NCBI GenBank assembly: GCA_020161665.1
Contig: JAIUPA010000022.1
Span: 62,001-126,000, forward strand
Source: Pseudomonadota bacterium
GTDB lineage: Bacteria > Pseudomonadota > Alphaproteobacteria > Rhizobiales > Rhizobiaceae
DNA length: 64,000 bases
Direction: 5' to 3'
Position 1 is the stretch's first letter. The number at the start of each line of letters is the position of its first letter. Under the pieces are notes generated by a model. The model saw only the letters and a list, made by a program, of their open reading frames with translations. It was not told where the DNA came from and made no database searches. A program made the position numbers and the translations under genes. Of this stretch, positions 17,810 to 26,450 are shown piece after piece.

Positions 17810-18900
17810 GCGGCGTCTCCTTCCGCTGCGCGCTTGCCGGAAAAGACGAGCCGGATGCGATAGAGAATGAGCGTATCGCAGGACAGCACGAAAAACAGGA
17901 GAAGCCCCTGAAAGACGCGCGTGACCTTGTCGGATACGCCAATCGAAAGCTGTGCGCCCTCGCCGCCGAGATAAGTCAATGCCAGCACCAGACCGGCGGC
18001 GACGATGCCGAAGGGATTGAGGCGACCGAGGAAGGCCACGATGATGGCAGTGAAGCCGTAGCCGGGCGAGATGACCGGGCGCAACTGGCCGATGGCCCCG
18101 GACACTTCCGAAATGCCCGCAAGGCCCGCAAGTGCGCCGGAAAACAGCATCGAAAACCAGATCATGCCGCGGCTGGAAAAGCCCGCGAAGCGCCCTGCTC
18201 GTTCCGACTGGCCGAGTACGGAAATCTGGAAGCCTTTCAGCGTGTATTTCATCATGAAGGCGACGCCGACGGCGGCGACCAGCGCGAAGACAAAGCCCCA
18301 ATGGGCGCGTCCCGATTCGGAAAAGATTTCCGGCAACACACCGACCGGCGCGAACTGGCGCGTTTCCGGGAAGTTGAAGCCTTCCGGGTTACGCCAGGGA
18401 CCGCGCACCAGCCAGTCGAGGAAAAGCTGGGCGATATAGACCAGCATGAGGCTCGTCAGGATTTCGTTGGTGTTGAAATGCGCCTTCAACAGCGCCGGAA
18501 CGGCGGCATAAAGCGCGCCTCCAATCATGCCCATGATGAGCATGGGCAGCAGCAGCCATTCCGGTTGCCAGCCGTAAAAGACGACCGGCAGGATGGAGCC
18601 GAAAATCGCCCCCATGATGAATTGGCCTTCGGCACCGATGTTCCAGTTATTGGAGCGATAGCAGATCGACAGGCCGACCGCGATGAGGATGAGCGGTGCC
18701 GCCTTGATGGCCAGTTCGTGCAGCGACCACACTTCCATCAAAGGCATGATGAAGATCGCGTCCAGCGCTTCAATCGGATTTTTGCCCAGTGCGGCAAACA
18801 TGATCGCCCCGGCAACGATCGTCATCGCGAAGGCAATCAGCGGCGAGGCCGCCATGAAGAATTTCGACAGGCGGGGCCGCCGTTCCAGCTCAATGCGCAT
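17806..18900 (-). CDS. ABC transporter permease (first permease of BMP importer)
   Basis: 364-residue membrane protein with a long first hydrophobic segment after MRIELERRPRLSKFFMA and the family-typical CYRSNNWNIGAEGQFIMGA region. ATG 18900 is preferred over the GTG at 18915. It overlaps the ATPase gene by 11 bp and the second permease by 4 bp, which is strong evidence for coupled translation. It pairs with the 16892-17809 product. Confidence 0.93.
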   Translation of the reverse strand: MRIELERRPRLSKFFMAASPLIAFAMTIVAGAIMFAALGKNPIEALDAIFIMPLMEVWSLHELAIKAAPLILIAVGLSICYRSNNWNIGAEGQFIMGAIFGSILPVVFYGWQPEWLLLPMLIMGMIGGALYAAVPALLKAHFNTNEILTSLMLVYIAQLFLDWLVRGPWRNPEGFNFPETRQFAPVGVLPEIFSESGRAHWGFVFALVAAVGVAFMMKYTLKGFQISVLGQSERAGRFAGFSSRGMIWFSMLFSGALAGLAGISEVSGAIGQLRPVISPGYGFTAIIVAFLGRLNPFGIVAAGLVLALTYLGGEGAQLSIGVSDKVTRVFQGLLLFFVLSCDTLILYRIRLVFSGKRAAEGDAA

Positions 18901-20455
18901 CAGCCGCCTCCGCACCTTCGTTCTTTTCGTGCATGCCGCCCATCAGCAGGCCGATCTTTTCGCGGTTCATGTCACCGGCCGGGAACGGCGCGGAGAGCTT
19001 GCCCTCGGAAATAACGGCGATGCGGCTGGCGACTTCGAAAATCTCGTCCAGATCCTGACTGATCACCACAACGGCAGAGCCATTGCGCGCCAGATCAACC
19101 AGCGCCTGACGAATGCGGCTCGCCGCGCCCGCATCAACACCCCAGGTCGGTTGATTGACGATCAGCACGGAGGGCTGGCGATCCAGCTCACGTCCCACAA
19201 TGAACTTCTGCAGATTGCCGCCCGACAGAGAGCCCGCTGGCGGGTCTTCCGCCGACTTGCGCACATCCATGGTCTCGCTGATACGCTTGGCGGCGTCTGT
19301 CAGCGTTCCGTGGCGGATGATGCCCAGTGCGCCGCCGCTCAGAAACACGTTGCGATCCGACTGGTTGCGGGCCAGAAGCAGGTTTTCCGAAAGCGTGAGC
19401 GCCGGTACGGCGGCATGGCCATGGCGCTCCTCGGGCACAAAACCGGCCCCCAACAGGCGGCGGTCCGTAATGCCAAGATGGCCTGCGGCCACACCGCGAA
19501 TGGAGACACTGTTTCGGTCAGCCTGCGGGAATTCACCGGACAGGGCATCGAACAATTCGCCCTGGCCGTTGCCTGCCACACCGGCAATGGCCAGCACTTC
19601 TCCGGCCTTCACCTCAAATGAAATATCCTTCAGCGTGACCGCAAACGGTGTGCGGGCGGGAACCGTGAGATTGCGCGCCGAGAGGAGAACGTCGCCCAGT
19701 TCCTGCGTTTCGTCGCGTTCCACGCTGGCAACTTCAGCACCCACCATCATGCGGGCAAGCGAGGCCGGCGTTTCCTGACGCGGGTCGCAAGCGCCCGTGA
19801 CCTTGCCGTGACGCAGAACGGTTGCCCGGTCACAGATGCGCTGCACCTCTTCCAGACGGTGGCTGATATAGAGCACCGAGCGCCCTTCGGATTTCAGCTT
19901 GTCCAGCGTTTCAAACAGCTTGTCAGCTTCCTGCGGCGTCAACACCGAGGTCGGTTCATCGAGAATGATCAGCTGCGGGTTTTGCAACAGCGCGCGCACA
20001 ATCTCGATGCGCTGGCGCTCGCCGACCGAAAGGTCTGCCACATGGGCCGATGGATCGAGCGGCAGACCGTAGGCCTTCGAGAGCTTGGCTGCCTCGTCCG
20101 CGACCTTGGACAGCGGAATATTGTCATCGAGCGAAAGCGCAATGTTTTCCGCAACCGTCAGGGCTTCGAACAGCGAAAAATGCTGGAAGACCATGCCGAT
20201 ACCGATATGGCGGGCATCACCGGGGGATGGAATGGTCACGGGCTTGCCGTTCCAGACGATCTGTCCTGAAGTCGGCGCCAAAACGCCGAACAACATCTTC
20301 ACAAGCGTGGATTTGCCCGCTCCGTTTTCACCGAGAAGCGCGTGGATTTCACCGGGCATGATATTGAGATCAATACCATTGCACGCGGCAAAGGTTCCAA
20401 ACAGCTTGGTCAGCTTCCGGATGGACAACAGCGGCACCGCTGCCGGTTCAGTCAT
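18890..20455 (-). CDS. ABC transporter ATP-binding protein with two nucleotide-binding domains
   Basis: 521 residues with two ABC cassettes, as in sugar and nucleoside importers (RbsA/YufO-like). The first has Walker A GENGAGKST, signature LSVGERQRIEIVRAL and Walker B LIILDEPTSVLTPQE. The second is degenerate in Walker A (GVAGNGQGEL) but keeps LSGGNLQKFIVGREL. Such asymmetry is normal in this family. It is the first gene of the operon. A 161-bp non-coding leader separates it from pcs, which is transcribed in the same direction upstream of it. Confidence 0.95.
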   Translation of the reverse strand: MTEPAAVPLLSIRKLTKLFGTFAACNGIDLNIMPGEIHALLGENGAGKSTLVKMLFGVLAPTSGQIVWNGKPVTIPSPGDARHIGIGMVFQHFSLFEALTVAENIALSLDDNIPLSKVADEAAKLSKAYGLPLDPSAHVADLSVGERQRIEIVRALLQNPQLIILDEPTSVLTPQEADKLFETLDKLKSEGRSVLYISHRLEEVQRICDRATVLRHGKVTGACDPRQETPASLARMMVGAEVASVERDETQELGDVLLSARNLTVPARTPFAVTLKDISFEVKAGEVLAIAGVAGNGQGELFDALSGEFPQADRNSVSIRGVAAGHLGITDRRLLGAGFVPEERHGHAAVPALTLSENLLLARNQSDRNVFLSGGALGIIRHGTLTDAAKRISETMDVRKSAEDPPAGSLSGGNLQKFIVGRELDRQPSVLIVNQPTWGVDAGAASRIRQALVDLARNGSAVVVISQDLDEIFEVASRIAVISEGKLSAPFPAGDMNREKIGLLMGGMHEKNEGAEAADAH

Positions 20456-20616
20456 ATGGCCTTATCCCCTCAGTCCCCATCCGCTCAGCGGGCCATTTTG
20501 GCCTCATTGACGAGCGCTAGGGTCCTTTTATTTTGCACCGCCTAATTATTGACCACCGCCGCCGGGGCGATGCAAGCGATTTTTGGAGTTGTATGCAATG
20601 AGGGCAATAGGTTGTT

Positions 20617-21366
20617 TCACTCAGCGCGCCCAAGTGTGGGAAAAAGCTGCAACACGGCACCGATGAAATAAAGATAGAGGCCGCTGAGCGACACACCGAG
20701 CTTCACCCAAGACGGCGTTTCGAAGCCGTGCAGCAGCGCGTAGACGCCAAAGCCCGACCAGACGAAGAAGATGGCGAGATTGAGCGGTCGCAGGCGCTTG
20801 ACGCGCACCGGATGCAGGAAATGGATGGGCAGGAAGGTCAAAACGACCGAGATCAGCACGACAATCGAAGCGGTCAGTTCGCCAGCGCCCACCACAAACA
20901 GGGTGAAAATCACCATGTTCCAGACCACCGGGAAGCCCGAGAAGAAATATTCGTCCGTCTTCATGCCCATGTCGGCATAGTAGATGGCGCTGGAGACGAC
21001 GATGGCACCGCCCGCCAGAAATGACCACGGCTCACCGATCATGCCGCTCTGGTAGAGGGCAAAGGCGGGCAAAAGCACGTAGGTGACGTAATCAATGATG
21101 TTGTCCAGCGTATCGCCCGACCAGTTGGGCAGGACTTCTTTCACCCGAACGCGCCGGGCAATGGGGCCATCGATGCCATCCACGAAAAGGGCAGCGGCCA
21201 GCCACCAGAACATGGCGACGAAATCCTTCTCCGCAGCGGCCAGCACGCCGAGAAAGGCCAGAAACGAGCCCGATGCGGTGAGGATATGCACCGAAAAGGC
21301 CCGGATTTCCGCATAGGGAACGCGCTTGTAATTGAAGATCTTCATTCGCTTTGCCCCCAAAGTCAT
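20617..21366 (-). CDS. pcs: Phosphatidylcholine synthase
   Basis: 249 residues (242 from the internal ATG at 21345). It condenses CDP-diacylglycerol with choline to give phosphatidylcholine at the inner membrane, the one-step route found in Rhizobiales. The modified CDP-alcohol phosphotransferase motif DG-x2-AR-x12-G-x3-D-x3-D is complete (DGPIAR ... GDTLDNIID), and about eight membrane helices are evident. ATG 21366 has GAAGGA five bases upstream; the family usually starts at MKIFNYKRVPYAE, i.e. 21345, so the start is uncertain by seven residues. Divergent from the UbiH-like gene. Confidence 0.95.
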   Translation of the reverse strand: MTLGAKRMKIFNYKRVPYAEIRAFSVHILTASGSFLAFLGVLAAAEKDFVAMFWWLAAALFVDGIDGPIARRVRVKEVLPNWSGDTLDNIIDYVTYVLLPAFALYQSGMIGEPWSFLAGGAIVVSSAIYYADMGMKTDEYFFSGFPVVWNMVIFTLFVVGAGELTASIVVLISVVLTFLPIHFLHPVRVKRLRPLNLAIFFVWSGFGVYALLHGFETPSWVKLGVSLSGLYLYFIGAVLQLFPTLGRAE

Positions 21367-21541
21367 GCCGGTCCTTCGGGGATTGCTTGTAGTGCATAAT
21401 GGGGCCTCAATGAAACCAGTCCGGCGCGGAATTTCGGGAAAAAGTAAGCGCCCTTACGCATCGGAACGTTTGCCGCATGGAAATTCCCGTGCGCGACCTT
21501 TAAAGTGCCACCAAATCGAAATGCCTTCGGGAGCGCGTTGC

Positions 21542-22747
21542 ATGGAAAAGTTCGAGATTGCAGTGGTGGGTGGCGGCCTTGCAGGCTTCATTGCAGCCTT
21601 GGCACTGGCCCGCGCCGGTCGTTCCGTCGCGTTGATTGCCCCGGACCCGGAGAAAAGCGATTTTCGCACCACCGCACTCATGGACCAATCGGTGCGCTTC
21701 ATGGAGCGGCTCGGCCTTTGGGAGCGCGTTTCGCCGGATGCAGCCGGGCTGGCAACGATGCAGATCATTGACGGGACCGAGCGGCTGATCCGCGCGCCAA
21801 TTGCCAAGTTCCGCTCGTCAGACATCGGCATTCCGGCTTTCGGCTATAATTTCGTGAATGCCACGCTGCTAGCAGCTCTGGCAGACGCCGTTGCCGCCGA
21901 GCCGAACATCACACGCTTTACCAGCGCGGCGGAAACCGTTTCGCCACAGACGGACGCCGTGCGCCTGACACTTGGCGATGGCAAAGAGATTGAGGCCGCC
22001 TTTGTCGTGGGGGCTGATGGTCGCCGCTCGAAGGTGCGTGACGCCGCCGGCATTACGATTCGCACCTGGGCCTACCCGCAGACCGCGCTCGTTTTGAATT
22101 TCGCCCACACAATCCCGCATGAAAACACCTCGACCGAATTCCATACGGAAACCGGGCCGTTCACGCAGGTGCCGCTGCCGGGGGATCGTTCGAGCCTTGT
22201 CTGGGTTGTGCGCCCGGAACAGGCGGAAGCCCTGCTGGCGCTCTCGCCCGACGCTTTAAGCACGCGTGTCGAGGCGCGCATGCAGTCCATGCTGGGTAAG
22301 GTCACGGTGGAACCCGGCGTGCAGGCTTGGCCGCTGTCGAGCCTTGTGGCGAACCATTTCGGCAAGGGGCGGATTGCCCTCATTGGCGAAGCGGCTCATG
22401 CCTTCCCGCCGATCGGGGCACAGGGGCTCAACCTTTCGCTTCGCGATATCATCGCGCTGGTTGATCTTCTCGGCACGGTTCCTGAACGTTCCATTCCCGG
22501 CGATGCGGGTGATCGGTTTGATCGCCGCCGCCGCGCCGACGTGTGGAGCCGCACCTATAGCGTTGATCTACTCAACCGCTCGCTGCTTTCGGCCTTCCTG
22601 CCGGTGCAGATGGTGAGGGCTGCGGGCCTGCACCTTCTCTCCGCCGTCTCGCCGCTGCGCAACATGCTGATGCGCGAAGGCGTAGAGCCGGGTCGCGGTT
22701 TCCGCGCCCTGCCCTCGATCCTCAAGGATGTTGTGCTTCGTCGCTGA
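21542..22747 (+). CDS. UbiH/UbiF/COQ6-family FAD-dependent hydroxylase
   Basis: 401-residue flavoprotein monooxygenase, probably hydroxylating a ubiquinone precursor. The FAD-binding motifs are visible: VVGGGLAGFIAALALARAG at the N-terminus, GADGRRSKVRDAAG in the middle (DG motif), and RIALIGEAAHAFPPIGAQGL (GD-like motif). ATG 21542 is preceded by CGGGAGCG. Which ring position it modifies cannot be read from sequence. A different aromatic hydroxylase role remains possible. Confidence 0.88.
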   Translation: MEKFEIAVVGGGLAGFIAALALARAGRSVALIAPDPEKSDFRTTALMDQSVRFMERLGLWERVSPDAAGLATMQIIDGTERLIRAPIAKFRSSDIGIPAFGYNFVNATLLAALADAVAAEPNITRFTSAAETVSPQTDAVRLTLGDGKEIEAAFVVGADGRRSKVRDAAGITIRTWAYPQTALVLNFAHTIPHENTSTEFHTETGPFTQVPLPGDRSSLVWVVRPEQAEALLALSPDALSTRVEARMQSMLGKVTVEPGVQAWPLSSLVANHFGKGRIALIGEAAHAFPPIGAQGLNLSLRDIIALVDLLGTVPERSIPGDAGDRFDRRRRADVWSRTYSVDLLNRSLLSAFLPVQMVRAAGLHLLSAVSPLRNMLMREGVEPGRGFRALPSILKDVVLRR

Positions 22748-22753
22748 GGATTC

Positions 22754-23698
22754 TCAAAACCATCCGGCGCGGATGGCGTAGAGAAATGCCGTCAGCGTGA
22801 AGACCGAGCAGACGGTGGTGATGAGGATGGTGGCCGACGCCTTGTCCTGCCACGCTCCATAGACCTGCGCCATGACGTGAACGCTGGCCGCCGTCGGAAG
22901 CGCTGCCACCAGCATTGCCGTATGCACCCAGACCGGATCGAACCGACCGGCAAGCGACAACACCGCAAAGACCACCAGCGGATGAACGATCAACTTAATC
23001 GGCACCGCCACGAGAATATCGCGCGGCACGCGGCCGACGGGTTTCAGCGCGAGTGTCACGCCAATCGAGAAGAGCGCGACCGGGGCGGCTGACTGTCCCA
23101 GCCCATCAACCAATTGCATCAGCGGGCGGGGTTGCTGCCATTCAAAGGCGGCAGCCAAGAGACCCGCAAACGCGCCGAGCACGAAGGGATGCGACAGAAC
23201 CTTGCGGGCGATATCTCCGGAAAGCCGTGCGACCGATCGCCGATCCCCTTGCGCAAAGGCCATGAGGGCCGGAACGACCATGAAATGCGTAGCGTTTTCA
23301 AAGCAGACGATGAGGGCCACCGGAATGGCGGCCTTTTCCCCAAAGGCCAGCAGCGAAAGCCCCGGCCCCATGAAGCCGATATTGCCATAGGCCCCGGCGA
23401 ACGCCTGCATGGTGGCGTCTGGAACGGAAGCGCGACGCCAGAGCACGGCGGCGGCATAAACCGCACCGAAAACCAGATAGGTCGCGCCGATATCCATGAG
23501 GATGAAATCAACCCGGGCGATATCGGCAAAGGGTGCGCGCGACACCAGCTTGAACAGCAGCGCGGGCATGGCGGCATAAATCACGTAGATGTTCAGCCAG
23601 CCAAGCGCTTCGGCACCCTGCTTGAAGTAGAGGGCTGCGACGTAACCGATGGCAATCAGCCCGAAAAAGGGAATGAGCATGCCCAGCACTTCCGCCAT
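22754..23698 (-). CDS. AEC family transporter (auxin efflux carrier-like)
   Basis: 314-residue protein with about ten membrane helices in two five-helix repeats, of the AEC/MdcF type. It begins at MAEVLGMLIPFFGLIAIGYVAA. The substrate is unknown; characterised relatives carry malonate, malate or amino acids. It converges with the hydroxylase gene (6-bp gap), and ccdA lies 39 bp upstream on the same strand. Confidence 0.88.
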   Translation of the reverse strand: MAEVLGMLIPFFGLIAIGYVAALYFKQGAEALGWLNIYVIYAAMPALLFKLVSRAPFADIARVDFILMDIGATYLVFGAVYAAAVLWRRASVPDATMQAFAGAYGNIGFMGPGLSLLAFGEKAAIPVALIVCFENATHFMVVPALMAFAQGDRRSVARLSGDIARKVLSHPFVLGAFAGLLAAAFEWQQPRPLMQLVDGLGQSAAPVALFSIGVTLALKPVGRVPRDILVAVPIKLIVHPLVVFAVLSLAGRFDPVWVHTAMLVAALPTAASVHVMAQVYGAWQDKASATILITTVCSVFTLTAFLYAIRAGWF

Positions 23699-23737
23699 GC
23701 GTCACTCCTTGTGCTGGCTGCGGTCGAGGCGGTCTCT

Positions 23738-24481
23738 TTAGCCGATCCGGGAGAGAATGGGAAAGGTCTGCTGGAACCAGATGGCCGCATCGCTGACAAA
23801 GCCCGACAGGAAGGCAAGGCCGGTGAGGATGAGAAGGACGCCCATGACCTTTTCGACCACCCCGAGATGGCGGCGAAAGCGCGTGAGGAAGCGCATGAAA
23901 GCCCCGGAAAAGGCAGCGGCAATCCAGAACGGCACGGCAAGGCCCAGCGAATAGATGGCGAGCAGCAGTGCGCCCTCACCCACCGTTTCGCGCACGGCGG
24001 CGATGTTGAGGATCGCGCCCAGTACGGGGCCGATGCACGGCGTCCAGCCAAAGGCAAAGGCCAGACCCATGATATAGGCACCGGAGAGCGTGGCGGGCTT
24101 GCCGCCGCCCTGAAAGCGCGCCTCACGCGACAGAAACCCGATGCGGAAGACACCAAGGAAGTTGAGGCCCATGATGATGATGACCACGCCGCCGATCTTG
24201 GCGAGCAGGTCCATATGCTGTCTCAGCAACAGACCGACGCTGGAGGCGGCAGCGCCGAGGCCTACGAAAACGGTGGCAAAGCCAAGCGTGAAGAACAGCG
24301 CCGTCAGCAGAATGGCGCTTTTCGAGCGCCCCTCACCGCTGCCCTCTTCGCGGAACTGTTCCAGCGAAATCCCGGCCATATAGCAGAGATAGGGCGGTAC
24401 AAGCGGCAGAACGCAGGGCGAAAGAAAGGACAGCGCTCCCGCCAGAAGCGCGCTCAGAAACGAAATATCGGCAATCGACAC
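23738..24481 (-). CDS. ccdA: Cytochrome c biogenesis protein CcdA (DsbD-like thiol transporter)
   Basis: 247-residue, six-helix membrane protein that moves reducing equivalents from cytoplasmic thioredoxin to periplasmic thiol acceptors. Both reactive cysteines are in their conserved contexts: LSPCVLPLVPP (first helix) and GWTPCIGPVLG (fourth helix). The N-terminus MSIADISFLSALLAGALSFLSPC is typical. The AT-rich island starts about 150 bp upstream of its start codon. Confidence 0.95.
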   Translation of the reverse strand: MSIADISFLSALLAGALSFLSPCVLPLVPPYLCYMAGISLEQFREEGSGEGRSKSAILLTALFFTLGFATVFVGLGAAASSVGLLLRQHMDLLAKIGGVVIIIMGLNFLGVFRIGFLSREARFQGGGKPATLSGAYIMGLAFAFGWTPCIGPVLGAILNIAAVRETVGEGALLLAIYSLGLAVPFWIAAAFSGAFMRFLTRFRRHLGVVEKVMGVLLILTGLAFLSGFVSDAAIWFQQTFPILSRIG

Positions 24482-24687
24482 GGACAGACGCTCCTGCGCA
24501 CCAAAATACGGAAGCCCGAAGGCCGCGTCTTCCTAACCCCGGCAAGAGGGAATTGCCAATCACCTTTTCGCGCCCGCGACGGCAAATCGCATGGACGTAA
24601 CATCGCCACACATTTCACAGTGAAACCGGCGTCATTCGATGTTAAGTTGTTACATCAAAAAAATACATATTAAAGATGGAGTAAATT

Positions 24688-25434
24688 ATGATGGATCATA
24701 TCCTTAATGATGAAATTTGGAAAAAAATCCAAGCCGCACAATATAGTTGGCAAATAAATCAGACTGAATTGAATGAAATTAAAAATATAACCGGCCTTCC
24801 AGTAGGCGTAATTCAGAATATAAATTGCTTAGATGGCCGGAGGGAAATTGGACAATGTCTTTTTCGCCAGAACAAAAAATCTGTCGCAAGATGGATCGTC
24901 AAGGATTGGGGCGGCATAAGAAGAGGGAGTAACGACACCATTGATGACTGGATGTTCAAACTCAAGCAGTTCGATAACGAAAGCGTTGAGAAATTCATTC
25001 ATCACTATGGGGTTAAACGGATTTCGTCCTGGAGCAAAATCCTTGCGTTTGCGGACCCAGAAAAATACGCCATTTACGACTCACGGACCGCCACAGCGCT
25101 GAACTGCATTCTATTTAAGAAGGAGTGCGACGTTCAGTTTTATATGCCCCCAAGCCGCAACGAAAGAGTGATTTTCATTCAAAATAACCTCAAAAAATAC
25201 ACAAAAAACAAATACTACACTATACTGCGTTATAGTGAATATATTAAATATTTAGATCATTTTGTATCGAAGAGATATTTCGAAAATAAACTCGAAGCTG
25301 AGCAAAAGCTTTTTGCTTTTGCTGTCAGTGACGATCTATTCGACTACCTCGGAATTACCCCGCCACGGCCCGAACAGGCTGGGGGTGGACGGTGTGGTGG
25401 CCGGTCAAGGGCTCGTCGCGATTTTCCAGCATGA
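24688..25434 (+). CDS. Uncharacterised protein in an AT-rich, probably acquired segment
   Basis: 248 codons, starting at ATG 24688 (ATGATG, GGAG seven bases before). Base composition is strikingly AT-rich with AAA/ATA/TTT codons, unlike any neighbour. Residues about 105-140 read YGVKRISSWSKILAFADPEK then YAIYDSRTATALN, an arrangement resembling the helix-hairpin-helix region of OGG/HhH-GPD-type proteins; this is a weak, unverified resemblance. Aromatic and Lys residues are frequent. The last roughly 25 codons (after DYLGIT) are GC-rich and antisense to the 3' end of the HD-GYP gene, so the native C-terminus was probably lost at the junction. I do not know its function. Confidence 0.7.
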   Translation: MMDHILNDEIWKKIQAAQYSWQINQTELNEIKNITGLPVGVIQNINCLDGRREIGQCLFRQNKKSVARWIVKDWGGIRRGSNDTIDDWMFKLKQFDNESVEKFIHHYGVKRISSWSKILAFADPEKYAIYDSRTATALNCILFKKECDVQFYMPPSRNERVIFIQNNLKKYTKNKYYTILRYSEYIKYLDHFVSKRYFENKLEAEQKLFAFAVSDDLFDYLGITPPRPEQAGGGRCGGRSRARRDFPA

Positions 25435-26440
25435 TCGCCATGCATTCCGGCAGAATGCTTTCAAAGGCCTTCACGCATTGCGGATCAAACTGAGAGCCGG
25501 ACTGCTCGATGATGTAGGCAACGGCCTTATCGACGCTCCACGCTTCCTTGTAGGGGCGCACCGTGGTCAGCGCATCAAACGTATCGGCAATCGCAACAAT
25601 GCGTCCGGCCAGCGGAATGGCGGTGCCTGCCGAGCCGAAGGGATAGCCGGTGCCATCCCAGCGTTCGTGGTGGGTGAGCGCAATTTCGGCCGCCAGCTGC
25701 AGCAGGGACGATTTCGATTCGGCGAGAATGTCGTAACCCGCCAGCGTGTGGGTCTTCATCTCGTTGAATTCCTCAACGGTCAGCTTGCCGGGCTTGTTGA
25801 GAATGGCGTCCGCAATGGCCACCTTGCCGATGTCATGCATGGGAGCGGCCAACCGGATTTCACGGCAAGCCTCGTTTGACAGACCGCAGGCCCTTGAAAT
25901 CGCTTCCGAATAGGCCCCGACGCGAATCGTGTGGCGGGCCGTTTCCGCACTCTTGTAGGCAGCGGCTGTCGTCAGGCGTTCGATGATTTCGATTTCGCGT
26001 TCATGCAGTTCGGCAACGGCCTTGTCGACCTCGCTGCGCAGCCAGTCGGCCTGATTCTCCAGCTTGTTCTGGGCATCAACGAGCGCCATCAGATTGCGCA
26101 ACCGCGCCTGAAACTCGAGCGGGTTGATCGGCTTGGCGAGAAAATCTATGGCGCCGGCTTCAAGGGCCGCCATGCGCGTTGCCGTATCCGTATCGGCGGA
26201 GACGAAAACGGCGGGCTTGTTGCGGAACTTCTCGTTTCTGGCCAGTTCCTTGAGAAGCTCGATGCCGTTCATGACCGGCATCATGTAGTCGATGATGGCG
26301 ATGTCGTAATCGAGTTGCGGCAGGTCATCCAGCACCGCCACGGGCGACGCGTAGGCGACAGCCTCTTCCCCCATCCGTTCCACAAGCTTTCGCAGGAAGA
26401 TCAGGTTCGTATTGTTATCTTCGATCAACAGGATACGCAT
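25355..26440 (-). CDS. Response regulator with HD-GYP phosphodiesterase domain
   Basis: 361 residues. An N-terminal receiver domain begins MRILLIEDNNTN, with phospho-acceptor Asp at about 51 (IIDYMMPVMNG). A linker helix leads to an HD-GYP domain with MHDIGK (about 201-206) and HHERWDGTGYP (about 257-267), so the cyclic-di-GMP hydrolase site looks intact. ATG 26440 follows AGGAAC and lies 10 bp after the kinase gene stop, making it the likely output of that kinase. The TAA stop at 25355 coincides with the edge of the AT-rich island, and an acquired ORF overlaps its end antisense. Confidence 0.93.
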   Translation of the reverse strand: MRILLIEDNNTNLIFLRKLVERMGEEAVAYASPVAVLDDLPQLDYDIAIIDYMMPVMNGIELLKELARNEKFRNKPAVFVSADTDTATRMAALEAGAIDFLAKPINPLEFQARLRNLMALVDAQNKLENQADWLRSEVDKAVAELHEREIEIIERLTTAAAYKSAETARHTIRVGAYSEAISRACGLSNEACREIRLAAPMHDIGKVAIADAILNKPGKLTVEEFNEMKTHTLAGYDILAESKSSLLQLAAEIALTHHERWDGTGYPFGSAGTAIPLAGRIVAIADTFDALTTVRPYKEAWSVDKAVAYIIEQSGSQFDPQCVKAFESILPECMAIMLENRDEPLTGHHTVHPQPVRAVAG

Positions 26441-26450
26441 GGCACAGTTC

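Noticed and set aside
23114..24673. A 519-codon forward open frame antisense to the AEC gene and ccdA
   Set aside because: It crosses two membrane-protein genes with clear motifs. The highly polar translation is typical of antisense frames of hydrophobic genes.
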